From assembly GCA_964482585.1 (NCBI GenBank), contig CAYZYO010000025.1:1-21974 (forward strand): DNA of 21,974 nt, read 5' to 3'. The notes under the pieces are model-generated. The model did no database searches and had not been told where the DNA came from. It saw only the letters and a program-made list of their open reading frames with translations. Origin of the DNA: CAYZYO01 sp964482585. GTDB taxonomy: Bacteria > Bacillota > Syntrophomonadia > Syntrophomonadales > Syntrophomonadaceae. A program made the translations under genes and the position numbers. Position 1 is the stretch's first letter. Each line of letters opens with the position of its first letter. Positions 13,310 through 21,167 of the stretch are shown here, in pieces.

Positions 13310-14890
13310 CTAATTTAAATAGGTATTTAATCTCTTAATATTTTGGATAATCTTATCGTAGTTTTCATCACTCCAGTTATTCTTGAACATTTCATGAAGT
13401 TTTAAACGCAGGTCTAGATACAGCTTCTCTGCGAGTATAGCCTTATCAGCATTCTCTCCTGTAAAATGGGTTTTAATTAAATCTCTCCCGGCTGGCTTAA
13501 GTTCATATTCATCAAGCCATTCGGGAATATATACTGGAATCATCATTTCTTTTTCAAAAACTTCAGCCAGAGCCAGCTGGGCTTGTTCTTCACCGTGAAC
13601 TAAAAAGATTCCCCTGGGAGGGAATACATAGTTTTTTATCCAATCAATTAAAGCTTTTTTATCTGCATGTGCCGAGTAAGCCTCAATAGTTCTTATATTT
13701 GCTCTAACCTCTATCTTTTCCCCGTGAATGGTAACAGTTTTTTCCCCATCTAGTATTCTTCTCCCCAAGGTACCTATTGCCTGGTAACCAACAAAAAGAA
13801 TAGTTGATTCAGGTCTCCATAGATTATGCTTAAGATGATGTTTAATTCTTCCGGCATCACACATACCGCTTGCTGATATTATGATAGTATTATTCCTCAC
13901 ATTATTAAGCCTCATAGATTCTTCCTGAGTTCTTGAAAAATGTAGATTGGGCAGCATTAGTGGATGATCAGAACTATCCATAATCTCTCTTGTTGTATGA
14001 TCATAACAATCAATATGCTTTTGAAATATCTTGGTAGCTGCAATTGCTAATGGACTATCTATATATAAATCTATAGATGGCTTTAGTTTACCTTCGTCAT
14101 ACAAACATCTTAAGTCATACAAAAGATCCTGAGTTCTCTCAACAGCAAAGGCAGGAATTATTAAATTCCCGCCATTGGCCATAGTTTCATCAATTACCGC
14201 TTTCAACTGTTCACTTCGACTTGATATCTGAGCGCGATATTTATCACCGTAAGTCGATTCCATAACAACATAATCAGCATTTTCAATTATTGTCGGGTCC
14301 TTAATAATTGGTTGATCATTTTGCCCTAGATCACCACTAAACACTATTTTCAGCTTTTGATTATCTTCTTCCACCCATACTTCAATAATACAGGAACCTA
14401 AAATATGCCCCGCATCTCGCAATCTCACTTCAACCCCGGGAGCGAGACCTATTATTTCATCCATATTCAAAGATTTAAACTGGGATAAACAATTAACTGC
14501 ATCCTCTTCAGTATAAATCGGTTCCAATAATAGTTTTCCAGCCCGTTTTAATTTACGGTTCTTCCGTTCTACTTCTGATTCTTGTATGGAACCTGAATCA
14601 GGTAGTAATACTCCAGCCAGTTCCTCAGTAGCATGGCTGCAGTAGATAGGTCCCTTAAAACCATGTTTGCACAATTTAGGAATCAATCCAATATGATCGA
14701 TGTGAGCATGAGTAACAACTAAGAAATCAATAGACTGTGGATTTACTGTAAATTCATTATAGTTTTTTTCCTTTATCTCTTTCGAACCCTGAAAAAGGCC
14801 ACAGTCAATGGCAAAACGTACATCCTGGGTTTCTACTAAAAAAAACGATCCCGTGACGGTTTTCGCAGCACCTAAAAACTTGATTTTCAT
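13310..14890 (-). CDS. Beta-CASP metallo-beta-lactamase RNase (CPSF73/TTHA0252-like)
   Basis: Zinc-dependent RNA-processing nuclease of the MBL/beta-CASP class; cytosolic. The MBL core carries THAHIDHIG (about 60-68), LRDAGHILGS (about 157-166) and FSGDLGQ (about 184-190). The beta-CASP region has SASGMCDAGRIKHHL (about 339-353), AYSAHADKKAL (about 404-414) and the last ligand in FLVHGEEQA (about 429-437). After the RMMBL part, a helical extension of roughly 60 residues ends the protein, longer than minimal family members of about 430-460 residues. ATG 14890 (526 residues) is preferred over the adjacent TTG 14893 because a G-rich ribosome site lies 8 nt upstream. It probably shares a transcript with the 158-residue gene 36 bp upstream. 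Confidence 0.92.
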   Translation of the reverse strand: MKIKFLGAAKTVTGSFFLVETQDVRFAIDCGLFQGSKEIKEKNYNEFTVNPQSIDFLVVTHAHIDHIGLIPKLCKHGFKGPIYCSHATEELAGVLLPDSGSIQESEVERKNRKLKRAGKLLLEPIYTEEDAVNCLSQFKSLNMDEIIGLAPGVEVRLRDAGHILGSCIIEVWVEEDNQKLKIVFSGDLGQNDQPIIKDPTIIENADYVVMESTYGDKYRAQISSRSEQLKAVIDETMANGGNLIIPAFAVERTQDLLYDLRCLYDEGKLKPSIDLYIDSPLAIAATKIFQKHIDCYDHTTREIMDSSDHPLMLPNLHFSRTQEESMRLNNVRNNTIIISASGMCDAGRIKHHLKHNLWRPESTILFVGYQAIGTLGRRILDGEKTVTIHGEKIEVRANIRTIEAYSAHADKKALIDWIKNYVFPPRGIFLVHGEEQAQLALAEVFEKEMMIPVYIPEWLDEYELKPAGRDLIKTHFTGENADKAILAEKLYLDLRLKLHEMFKNNWSDENYDKIIQNIKRLNTYLN

Positions 14891-14925
14891 CAACTAGTCC
14901 CCCATATAGAGTATATACTAGTATA

Positions 14926-15402
14926 TTATACAGCAATTATTTTGCGTGTGTCCTTTTCTTGTGATAATTTATTGTATTGCTGATAAAAATCAATTATCTC
15001 CCACCTAATTATATCGTTATCACCACTCTTTAAAGCCCTTTGGATATTTTCAAAGCTGGTCCTGCCAAATTCTTTAACTACTTCATTACTATCAAGGTCT
15101 TGAACAAACTCGCTGTATTTATTATGTACCTGCTCAAATATTCCCCAATATAATTCTCTAATCTGCTGTATTCTTTTGCCAACTTGGTTACTACTAAATT
15201 CATCTTTTTCAACTATATGCAGGAGACTGTGAAATAGATTATGCAATAATTTATTCTGAAAAACTGCTACCAGTACTTCTCGTTTATACTGTTTAGATAA
15301 TAGGTAACGCAAGTAGTCTTTTAACTCCTTTTGCCCTGCCGGTTTAAGAATCTGGTAAATATTCAAAAGCTCTACATCCTCAGTCGTAATATCACCGATC
15401 AC
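14926..15402 (-). CDS. Hypothetical helical protein upstream of the beta-CASP RNase
   Basis: Not recognised. 158 residues, predicted all-helical and soluble, without signal peptide, cysteines or an obvious catalytic motif. A block LKPAGQKELKDYLRYLLSKQYKRE near the N-terminus suggests an amphipathic DNA- or protein-binding helix pair, while the C-terminal half is mixed-charge (ALKSGDNDIIRWEIIDFYQQYNKL). The start is GTG with a run of eight G residues 5 nt upstream. The RNase gene begins 36 bp downstream of its stop codon, so a shared operon is likely. A 14-bp perfect palindrome, ATATACTAGTATAT (14913-14926), lies over its stop codon. Confidence 0.72.
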   Translation of the reverse strand: MIGDITTEDVELLNIYQILKPAGQKELKDYLRYLLSKQYKREVLVAVFQNKLLHNLFHSLLHIVEKDEFSSNQVGKRIQQIRELYWGIFEQVHNKYSEFVQDLDSNEVVKEFGRTSFENIQRALKSGDNDIIRWEIIDFYQQYNKLSQEKDTRKIIAV

Positions 15403-15542
15403 AAGAACCCCCCCCTTTAAACTTCATTATAAAGAGGGTTCAACTTGTAGTATTATAATTCCTTTAGTTAATTATCGTAATATTATTGTTTAATTCATTA
15501 CTATTCGCTAATATTCTTAAATAATAACCTATTTTTTGTATA

Positions 15543-16718
15543 TTATCCTTTTCTATGTCGTTGCAGAAAGACTCCGATTTTTTCTATAGCTTCCTCAATA
15601 TTATGTACATTGGCGGCATAACAGCACCTGATAAATCCTTCTCCATTACTACCAAAGGCATTACCTGGAACTACTGCTACTTTTTCTTCCAGCAAGAGTT
15701 TTTCACAAAACTCTTCACTTCTCATACCAGAAGATTTTATTGATGGAAAACAGTAAAAAGCTCCCTTGGGTTCAAAACATTCCAATCCTATTTCATTTAG
15801 TCCTGACAGAATTATTTTACGGCGATAATTATAGTCATCGACCATTTTCCTCATTTCGACCTCACCATGACGAATTGCTTCTACTGCTGCTTGTTGGCTC
15901 ATTATTGGAGCACACATAATTGTATATTGATGAATCTTATTCATAGCCGAGATAATATCTGGATGCCCACAGGCATAACCTATCCTCCACCCGGTCATAG
16001 CAAAGGCTTTAGAAAAGCCGTTCATTAAAATAGTTCTATCTTTCATTCCCGGCAAGGATGCTATTGATACATGTTTCCCATTATAGGTTAACTCCGAATA
16101 TATCTCATCAGATATTACAATCAAGTCATTCTTAATAATTATGTCTGTCAGGGCCTTCAAGTCCTTTTCATACATAATTCCACCAGTTGGATTATTAGGG
16201 TAAGTCAGTATAAGAACTTTACTTTTGGGAGTAATACAGCTTTCCAAAACATCAGGACGCAAACGGTATTGGTCTTCATTATAGGTCTGGATAGGTACTG
16301 CTTTCCCATAAGCCAGGGTTGCTCCAGGCGCATATGATACATATGAAGGCTCCGGGACTATAACCTCATCCCCAGGCTCTATAAGTGCCCTTAGTGCAAG
16401 ATCCACCGCTTCACTAACTCCTACAGTTACCAGGACCTCCTCTTCAGGTGAATACTCAATTCCTATTCGTCTTTTTTCATAATTACCAATCTCTTCCCTT
16501 AATTCAAGCAGTCCTTGATTTGAAGTATACATGGTATATCCTTTTTCCAGAGCGTAAAAACAGGCCTCACGGATGTGCCATGGAGTAACATAATCAGGTT
16601 CGCCTACTCCCAAAGAAATAACCCCTTCAGTCTGGGTCACCAAGTCAAAAAACTTCCTTATTCCAGAAGAAGGAACCGCTTTAACCACACTAGAAATATA
16701 TCTACTCATACCGCTCAT
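15543..16718 (-). CDS. alaT: Class I aminotransferase, AlaT (YugH)-like
   Basis: Fold-type I PLP transaminase of 391 residues in the aspartate-aminotransferase superfamily, closest in feel to B. subtilis AlaT/YugH and PatA. Landmarks: GVGEPDYVTP near 37-46, LTYPNNPTGG near 171-180, D204 (VISDEIYSEL), and the Schiff-base lysine K237 in GFSKAFAMTGWRIGYA. The ATG overlaps the stop codon of the upstream Lrp-type gene (ATGA), so the pair is translationally coupled. In B. subtilis the equivalent pair is alaR-alaT, and AlaT makes alanine from pyruvate. The leader T-box specifier reads as alanine, which supports this substrate. Other substrates (aspartate, aromatic) cannot be excluded from sequence alone. 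Confidence 0.8.
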   Translation of the reverse strand: MSGMSRYISSVVKAVPSSGIRKFFDLVTQTEGVISLGVGEPDYVTPWHIREACFYALEKGYTMYTSNQGLLELREEIGNYEKRRIGIEYSPEEEVLVTVGVSEAVDLALRALIEPGDEVIVPEPSYVSYAPGATLAYGKAVPIQTYNEDQYRLRPDVLESCITPKSKVLILTYPNNPTGGIMYEKDLKALTDIIIKNDLIVISDEIYSELTYNGKHVSIASLPGMKDRTILMNGFSKAFAMTGWRIGYACGHPDIISAMNKIHQYTIMCAPIMSQQAAVEAIRHGEVEMRKMVDDYNYRRKIILSGLNEIGLECFEPKGAFYCFPSIKSSGMRSEEFCEKLLLEEKVAVVPGNAFGSNGEGFIRCCYAANVHNIEEAIEKIGVFLQRHRKG

Positions 16719-17203
16719 GGGCTTACCACCAACCTTTTATCTTCATGAGGTTTTTCAAAAATAAAATTATCCTGTTTATATCTCTTTAATACAAAATGGG
16801 TAACTGTACTCTGCACGTCATCCAGGGTTGAAAGCTTATAGGACACAAACCAGGCAATATCTTTTAGACTTTTTCCTGATACAACTACTGACAGATCATA
16901 AGTACCACTCATTAAATAAACACATCTAACTTCCGGAAAACGGCAAACCCTTTCGGCAACCTTGTTGAAACCAACTTCTCTTTGCGGCACTACCTTGACA
17001 TCTATCATAGCTGTAACCCCATCGTCTCCGATGGCATCCCAGTTAATAATAGCATTATAGCCTAAAATTATTTTTTCCCTTTCCAACATTTCTATAGTTG
17101 ATTTAATAATCTGTTCATCTTCGTCCAGCATAACTGCAATTTGATGTGGAGTTATTTTGGCATTCTGTTCAATTAAGTTCAAGATCTTCTTCTCCAGTTC
17201 CAT
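16715..17203 (-). CDS. alaR: Lrp/AsnC-family regulator, AlaR (YugG)-like
   Basis: Transcription regulator of 162 residues. The N-terminal helix-turn-helix occupies about residues 1-60 (EKKILNLIEQNAKITPHQIAVMLDEDEQIIKSTIEMLE). A RAM/AsnC effector domain follows at about 65-145 (VTAMIDVKVVPQREVGFNKVAERVCRFPEVRCVYLMSGTYDLSVVV.., with the typical G-x-Y-D-L). ATG with AGGAGG 6-7 nt upstream. It is the first gene after the T-box terminator and overlaps the aminotransferase gene by 4 bp. Gene order and families match B. subtilis alaR-alaT; the name rests on that synteny and on the alanine T-box. Feed-forward or autoregulation of the pair is likely but not visible in the sequence. Confidence 0.82.
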   Translation of the reverse strand: MELEKKILNLIEQNAKITPHQIAVMLDEDEQIIKSTIEMLEREKIILGYNAIINWDAIGDDGVTAMIDVKVVPQREVGFNKVAERVCRFPEVRCVYLMSGTYDLSVVVSGKSLKDIAWFVSYKLSTLDDVQSTVTHFVLKRYKQDNFIFEKPHEDKRLVVSP

Positions 17204-17253
17204 TTGCTTTCCTCCTTTGTTAATAAATATGACAGAATCTTAAATTTATAAAC

Positions 17254-17505
17254 AAAAAACTCTCATCCCCGGTAAGGGACGAGAGATTATTATTCCCGCG
17301 GTACCACCCTATTTGGCTGCTGCCCTCTTGCTTCTTTTTAACGGTTGAATCCCGTCCGGCTTAGTATATTTTTAAAAAATATATTACACCAGAATTCCCA
17401 GGTGGCATTCATTACAACCATGCTGCCGGTTTTCACCTGCTCCAGCTCTCTGAAGAACAAGTTTGTAACTACTCTTCTGATCATCAATTTAGAATATTAA
17501 TTTGT
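17254..17505 (-). ncRNA. T-box leader, predicted alanine-specific (tRNA-Ala)
   Basis: Classic T-box riboswitch reading toward the Lrp-type gene. The T-box sequence AGGGTGGTACCGCGG is at 17310-17297 (descending), with a UGGU bulge (17306-17303) that pairs with tRNA 3' ends having discriminator A. A 10-bp terminator stem (CTCTCGTCCC / GGGATGAGAG, 17285-17260) is followed by six T residues. Stem I has the AGTA motif, GAGAGCTG and a lower helix GTTACAA/TTGTAAT. The 3' side of the specifier loop reads GAATGCCA, aligning with GAAAGGCA of glyQS, so the specifier is GCC (17406-17404), an alanine codon. Discriminator A agrees with tRNA-Ala and argues against the TGC (Cys) reading. Confidence 0.9.
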
Positions 17506-17510
17506 TAAAT

Positions 17511-17539
17511 ATCCTATCACTTCAGTTATATTCAGTCAA
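17511..17539 (-). promoter_or_regulatory. Sigma-A-type promoter of the T-box operon
   Basis: On the minus strand TTGACT (17539-17534) and TAGGAT (17516-17511) are separated by 17 bp. Transcription would begin near 17504, just before T-box stem I. The rest of the gap up to 17637 shows nothing beyond a weak A/T-rich upstream region for the divergent small gene. Confidence 0.72.
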
Positions 17540-17637
17540 GTTGTAAAATTTTATCTATTTCGCCATTCTTTTTCTGAACTATTTCTGGATTAATTGCATA
17601 TGATTAATTTAAACTTTTACATTGGAGGGGGTTAATA

Positions 17638-17883
17638 TTGAATACTAAATTTAATCTTACTACTGAAGAAGAACAGGTGGCCAAAAGAATTAACAGTTAT
17701 TTTAAACCGGGTGATATGAGTTTTCAAGAAAAATTATTTCACGCCCTTCTAATAGCTCAGAATGAATTAGATGGCCATCATTTTTCTACTGAGTATGAAC
17801 GTTTACGGATACTGCAGTTTAAAAGTGTCCTGGATAGCCTGCATCAAAAATTTTGCGGCAATTATGTTAATCGTTTAGAATGA
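17638..17883 (+). CDS. Small hypothetical protein, only plus-strand gene
   Basis: Not recognised. 81 residues, predicted helical and soluble. It opens with an acidic segment (TTEEEQVAKRINSYFKPGDMSFQEKLFHALLIAQ) and closes with a Lys/His-rich helix and one cysteine (HQKFCGNYVN). The start is TTG, preceded by the strong site GGAGGGGG. It is divergent from the T-box operon and convergent with the phosphatase-like gene, whose stop lies 15 bp beyond this stop, with no clear terminator between them. The ribosome site and low-gap placement make a real gene likely. Confidence 0.68.
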   Translation: MNTKFNLTTEEEQVAKRINSYFKPGDMSFQEKLFHALLIAQNELDGHHFSTEYERLRILQFKSVLDSLHQKFCGNYVNRLE

Positions 17884-17897
17884 CAGCCGGATGATAA

Positions 17898-19046
17898 TCA
17901 ATCGAAAAACAAAAATTTCTTTTTTAAGAACCGGTATTGAGCAATATATCCTATAAGGCCAAAAAAAGCCATTATTACATATGCAATTCTTTCCACTAAA
18001 ATACGTGATTTTAAACCGGCTATAGTTTCGTCTTTTTTACCCAGGAAATCAAAGATACTTTCCTTTTCCTTCCTTAGAGATTCAATCTCTTCAAGGTTTT
18101 TACTGCATTCATCCTGGAGTATATAGTATTTACTCCAGGTTGAAACCCGCTCTTTTTTTAGCTCATCAATCCAGTTATCATATACATATTTGTCTTTATC
18201 ATCTACCACTATAGTATCATAAAGGGGAATTCCTTTAGCATTAAATAGGCTTTCCATATTAGTAAGCTTGCAAATCGTGGGTACAATATCAATAACCATA
18301 CTGTCCGTTATTTCGGTATTATCCCTGCACTTAGGTCCGTACATAATTAAGGGAACCAAATTGCTGGGGGAAGAGCTAAGTGGAGATGTAATAATTATCA
18401 AAGAATTATAATAAAGGTTTTCTTTCTTAAGTTTACCTGTAAATTCCCCTATGCATTTATCAAAGCCGGTTATAGCATCATAATATTCTTTCTCATTTAA
18501 ACCAAGTAAGGCCTGTTTGCAATCATTAATATAAATATAGTTAAAAAACGGTTTGTTATGCTCGAAGTATTCTAATGCCCGGGTTAATACATCCTGGTCA
18601 GCAGCAGAAGATTCTAAACAAATATACTGTTTTTCATCAACAGCAAATGATTTAAGCCTTCCACCTGATCCATCAACAATTGCATAACTCTTATTATTTT
18701 TATCAAATAGATCTATAATTGTGTCAACTTCAATTCTATCATCGGCCTTAAAAAACTGGTGTTCATCTGGAAGAGTGCCTGATAACAAAGACGCCTCTGC
18801 GGCTTCACTGGAATTGGTTTTCAGGGCCATAGATTTTTCATCAATAATGCCTTCCCTGGCTAGCTTTAGTATATTAGGGGTGAGGGTACTAATAAAACCT
18901 TCGTAGTTTAAACCATCAACACTAATAATAAAAATGTGTTTTATTTCTTCTTTGTTTCCGGTCTCGGCCGTTATTTTTCCAGGCACTAACAGTAAGAAAA
19001 CCATTACTAAACATATATTAATTATCAACAGCAAATGTTTAGGCAA
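17898..19046 (-). CDS. Membrane-anchored alkaline-phosphatase-fold protein, catalytic residues degenerate
   Basis: A 382-residue protein of the type I phosphodiesterase / nucleotide pyrophosphatase branch of the alkaline phosphatase superfamily. A signal anchor lies at about 5-25, and a C-terminal coiled coil (about 310-345) leads into a second membrane helix (about 352-370) and a basic tail. The fold markers are present: IISVDGLNYEGF (D44), ASLLSGTLPDEHQF (85-98), VPLIMYGP (231-238), DIVPTICKL (253-261). The catalytic set is not: the usual threonine aligns with S80, the SDHG ligands read SPLS (221-224), the D..GH segment reads NDCKQALLG, and no histidine occurs after residue 163. It looks like a non-catalytic, surface-exposed relative, perhaps structural or a binding protein. 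TTG start with AGGGG upstream. Confidence 0.78.
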   Translation of the reverse strand: MPKHLLLIINICLVMVFLLLVPGKITAETGNKEEIKHIFIISVDGLNYEGFISTLTPNILKLAREGIIDEKSMALKTNSSEAAEASLLSGTLPDEHQFFKADDRIEVDTIIDLFDKNNKSYAIVDGSGGRLKSFAVDEKQYICLESSAADQDVLTRALEYFEHNKPFFNYIYINDCKQALLGLNEKEYYDAITGFDKCIGEFTGKLKKENLYYNSLIIITSPLSSSPSNLVPLIMYGPKCRDNTEITDSMVIDIVPTICKLTNMESLFNAKGIPLYDTIVVDDKDKYVYDNWIDELKKERVSTWSKYYILQDECSKNLEEIESLRKEKESIFDFLGKKDETIAGLKSRILVERIAYVIMAFFGLIGYIAQYRFLKKKFLFFD

Positions 19047-19071
19047 TAAAATCCCCTGCTTTTTGCTAAAA

Positions 19072-19090
19072 TCCTGGATAGATTCCAGGA
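19072..19090 (-). terminator. Weak hairpin terminator between ubiB-like and phosphatase-like genes
   Basis: On the minus strand TCCTGGA-ATCTA-TCCAGGA forms a 7-bp stem followed by TTTT. It lies about 55 bp beyond the UbiB-like stop codon and 26 bp before the next start. The short T-run suggests partial termination at most. Confidence 0.45.
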
Positions 19091-19143
19091 CCTTTTCATC
19101 ATCTTGTTATATTTTTATTGCCGGGGAAATATAATATGCCAGT

Positions 19144-20808
19144 TCAATACTTGCCGCTTTTGATTATTGAATAAACTAAAAATAAGCCTAAAATCATGGC
19201 GGTAACAAAACCCGCCTCAACAAGAGGAATTCTTAAAAAGAAAGGATTGCTGGCTTTGTCAACCATTAAAGAGGTTCCAACAATTATACTGGCTAAGATT
19301 ATAGCCAGTGATACACGGTTAGACATTATATCGAATCTATTCCCAAGTTTCCTTAAATTGGAATGTTCCAGTTTTAATTTTAATTCGCCTTCTTCAACTA
19401 TCTTTAGGATATTATCTGCTTCCCTGGGAAAATTCTGCACCAGGTTAACATAATCAATAACTAAGTCCCTGAAATCATTTTTTAATCTATCAGGAGCAAT
19501 TCTTTGCGTAAGCAGTTTTTTTCCAAAAGGCTCAGCAATATCTACTATACTCAGCTGTGGATCAAGCCGGGAAATAATACTTTCTATAGTCATCAGCATT
19601 TTTACCATTAATGAAAGTTCGGCTGGAATCCGCATTTGATATTTTACGGATAATTCCAGCAGCTCAGAAAGTGCCTTGCCTACGTTAATCTCGGATAAAG
19701 GTAGACCGTAATATTTCCTTTGCAAAAAAGCTACATCTCTTCTAAATTCTTCTTTATTAACATATTGACTGCCAATACCAATATCAAGCAGAGCCCTGGT
19801 AACACCATTAGAATCATACCTCATCATACTTATTAATAGATTCATCGCTCTTTCTTTGGTAACCTCATCTATTATTCCCACCTGGCCAAAATCATAAAAT
19901 ATTATTTTTTCGCCTCCGGTGATTGCAATATTTCCAGGATGAGGGTCTGCATGGAAAAAACCGTTTTCATAAATCTGTTTAAACAATGCCTCTACAAGAT
20001 TATTGGCAATTTTAACGGTATCAAAATCTGCCTTTTTCAGATTCACAAAATCCGAAATCTTAATTCCACTAATATATTCCAGGGTAAGAATTCTTTGAGA
20101 AGAGTATCCCCATATAACAGCTGGTATAATTACCTTATCATCATTTTTAAACTGGGAATAAAACATATCCGTATTCCTGGCTTCTTTATGAAAATCTAAT
20201 TCATTGTGCAGGGCTTCTCCCATTTCTTTAACGATTTCGGTTACCTTATACAGCTTCCCCCAACTAGTTCTTTTTTCTAAGAGACTGGCCAATTCCAATA
20301 AAATATCTAAGTCCGTTTCCACCATATTCTGTATTCCTGGCCGCTGCACCTTTAAAACTACATCTTTTCCTGAATGAAGGGTAGCTCTATGAACCTGTGC
20401 CATTGACGCTGCAGCAATAGGTTCATCAACAAAATGGGCAAAGTCTTTCTCAATGTCTATCCCGGCATCATTACATATTTCCTTAAGAACCTCATAAGAA
20501 AAAGGAGGAACGTCATTTTGCAGCTTTTCTAATTCCGTGATATATTCTGCGGGTAAAAAATCCGGTCTGGTACTTAACAGCTGTCCCAATTTTATAAATG
20601 TAGGTCCCAGCTCTTCTAAAGCAAATCGCAATCTCCGGGGTATATTACGGCCCTGCAATTCCAATCTATTCTGTAATTCTTCTTTAGTAAGCTTGCGAAA
20701 AGAAAACCGATCAAAAAAAGAGCCAAAACCGTGTTTTATTAGTACATTAGCAACCTCTTTATATCTAGGTAGATGGCTAATATGATGAATACCCTTGCGT
20801 ATTTGCAA
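19144..20808 (-). CDS. UbiB/ABC1/AarF-family atypical kinase
   Basis: ADCK/UbiB-type protein-kinase-like ATPase, 554 residues. Family signatures: KLGQLLSTRPDFLP (KxGQ, 73-76), the alanine-rich loop AAASMAQVH (132-140), lysine K153 in VVLKVQRPG, HADPHPGNI (286-294) and FYDFGQVG (304-311). Two C-terminal membrane helices (about 500-520 and 528-550) anchor it. UbiB supports ubiquinone synthesis in proteobacteria, but no quinone genes are visible here, and in anaerobic Bacillota the role of this family is unsettled; isoprenoid-lipid handling is one idea. The TTG start has GGAGGGG 5-6 nt upstream. A phasin-like gene precedes it with a 62-bp gap containing a 17-bp hairpin. Confidence 0.9.
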   Translation of the reverse strand: MQIRKGIHHISHLPRYKEVANVLIKHGFGSFFDRFSFRKLTKEELQNRLELQGRNIPRRLRFALEELGPTFIKLGQLLSTRPDFLPAEYITELEKLQNDVPPFSYEVLKEICNDAGIDIEKDFAHFVDEPIAAASMAQVHRATLHSGKDVVLKVQRPGIQNMVETDLDILLELASLLEKRTSWGKLYKVTEIVKEMGEALHNELDFHKEARNTDMFYSQFKNDDKVIIPAVIWGYSSQRILTLEYISGIKISDFVNLKKADFDTVKIANNLVEALFKQIYENGFFHADPHPGNIAITGGEKIIFYDFGQVGIIDEVTKERAMNLLISMMRYDSNGVTRALLDIGIGSQYVNKEEFRRDVAFLQRKYYGLPLSEINVGKALSELLELSVKYQMRIPAELSLMVKMLMTIESIISRLDPQLSIVDIAEPFGKKLLTQRIAPDRLKNDFRDLVIDYVNLVQNFPREADNILKIVEEGELKLKLEHSNLRKLGNRFDIMSNRVSLAIILASIIVGTSLMVDKASNPFFLRIPLVEAGFVTAMILGLFLVYSIIKSGKY

Positions 20809-20825
20809 ATTATCCCCTCCAGATA

Positions 20826-20868
20826 TAATAATTACTGCCAGGAAGTAAATCCCTGGCAGTAATTATTA
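20826..20868 (-). terminator. 17-bp hairpin between phasin-like and UbiB-like genes
   Basis: Positions 20826-20842 and 20852-20868 are perfectly complementary over 17 bp (core AATTACTGCCAGG / CCTGGCAGTAATT) with a 9-nt loop. It starts two bases past the phasin-like stop and ends just before the UbiB ribosome site. No clean T-tract follows, so it may be an attenuator or an mRNA-processing/stability structure rather than a simple terminator. Confidence 0.55.
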
Positions 20869-20870
20869 GC

Positions 20871-21167
20871 TTATTGGCTGTTGCTTTTAGCCTCTAATTC
20901 GGTGACTCTTGCCTGTAAAGCCTCGAACTCGGATCTGGAAATAAACGGCATCTCATTCTTTAATTTCTCTAATTCTTCTTTTATATAGGTGCGGGTTGCC
21001 TTTCTTTCGTCTTCTCCCCTTTTCACCGCATCATCTATAAAAGATCTTGCTTCATCTTTACTCATTTCCCCTCGTTCAACCAATTCAGTAAAAAGCTGTT
21101 CTCCTTTTTCCCTGGTTAAACTCATAACTCCTAATCCCATGTAAAACATTTTTCTAAACATTCTCAT
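20871..21167 (-). CDS. Phasin-like coiled-coil protein
   Basis: A 98-residue protein resembling the short phasin / PHA-synthesis-regulator-type family found beside UbiB-like genes in Bacillota. A short hydrophobic N-terminus (MRMFRKMFYMGLGVMSLT) precedes a charged helical region (EKGEQLFTELVERGEMSKDEARSFIDDAVKRGEDERKATRTYIKEELEKL) and a C-terminal coiled coil (SRSEFEALQARVTELEAKS). The middle motif, in which a G-E-M-S-K-D-E-A turn repeats a helix-hairpin, is typical of the family. ATG with AGGAGGG 5-6 nt upstream. No PHA synthase is nearby, so a granule role is not implied; membrane or lipid association together with the UbiB-like protein is the more natural guess. Confidence 0.75.
   Translation of the reverse strand: MRMFRKMFYMGLGVMSLTREKGEQLFTELVERGEMSKDEARSFIDDAVKRGEDERKATRTYIKEELEKLKNEMPFISRSEFEALQARVTELEAKSNSQ

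Noticed and set aside
14913..14926. ATATACTAGTATAT palindrome as an operator
   Set aside because: Perfect over 14 bp but A/T-rich and overlapping a stop codon; no matching site elsewhere in the window, so it is mentioned only as a curiosity.
17401..17410. T-box specifier read as TGC (cysteine)
   Set aside because: It would need a one-base shift in the loop alignment, and the UGGU bulge implies discriminator A, whereas tRNA-Cys normally has U.
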